From Acanthopleura granulata (Eukaryota > Mollusca > Polyplacophora > Chitonida > Chitonidae): a DNA stretch of 64,000 nucleotides. Below the pieces are notes generated by a model, which saw nothing but the letters and a program-made list of their open reading frames with translations, was not told the DNA's origin and ran no database searches. Positions within the stretch are counted from its first letter, which is position 1, and each line of letters starts with the position of its first letter. Below, piece by piece: positions 63,851 to 64,000 of the stretch. The DNA lies in assembly GCA_016165875.1 (NCBI GenBank), contig JABBOT010000082.1, forward strand, positions 2,280,681-2,344,680, written 5' to 3'. A program made the translations under genes and the position numbers.

Positions 63851-64000
63851 GACGAGGTACTATAACAAAGTTCAGCGGTATCGAGTTACACAACAATCAC
63901 CAAGAGGAAGGTGTTAAAGCATATTCTACCACAACAACTGAAGGAAATGTGGAAAAAAAACGGCATATCGTATGCTGCCGATCTCTTTCACTCTCTCCGC

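Overview
The window is eukaryotic, from an animal genome. Coding exons are short, bounded by GT/AG splice sites and separated by kilobase introns. The intergenic and intronic DNA is full of tRNA-derived SINEs, MITE-like inverted-repeat elements and tandem arrays. The commonest repeat, about 20 copies, has a tRNA-like head, a GC-rich core and a LINE-like tail (GTACTCAAGAATATTTCAC when read on the + strand). It matches what I know of the V-SINE superfamily elements widespread in molluscs (RUDI-like), so I infer a lophotrochozoan, most likely a mollusc.

The main content is one large minus-strand gene spanning about 46.8 kb, with its start codon at 61991 and its stop at 15167. Thirteen exons can be placed from reading frame and splice sites. 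They encode a signal peptide, four canonical CCP/sushi domains (the fourth split by an intron), three alternating pairs of two further CCP-like modules (here called A and B), a final CCP-like domain, a transmembrane helix and a 37-residue cytoplasmic tail. The exon lengths sum to 2337 nt, exactly 779 codons, and the frame is preserved at every junction. The predicted product is a 778-residue type I membrane protein with 11 CCP-like modules. Its role is not known; such architectures occur in complement-regulator-like, adhesion and pattern-recognition proteins.

From left to right: 1-8.5 kb is non-coding, with a local segmental duplication and SINEs. 8.6-11.6 kb holds weak minus-strand exon candidates of an unrecognised gene. 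14.3-15.0 kb is a long foldback element just past the CCP gene's stop codon. 15.2-15.6 kb is the last exon. 20.8-27.1 kb holds the six A/B exons, within a recent tandem duplication of about 2.59 kb whose breakpoint falls inside an exon. 27.1-46.0 kb is an 18.9-kb intron that contains an 8.2-kb array of a 59-bp minisatellite, smaller arrays, and a possible alternative terminal exon at 43.35-43.57 kb. 46-54 kb holds the exons for CCP2-CCP4. 60.2-62.0 kb holds CCP1 and the signal-peptide exon. 62-64 kb is upstream DNA with SINEs.

All exon calls come from reading the sequence. No alignment, splice-site scoring or database search was run, and copy boundaries of degenerate repeats are approximate.
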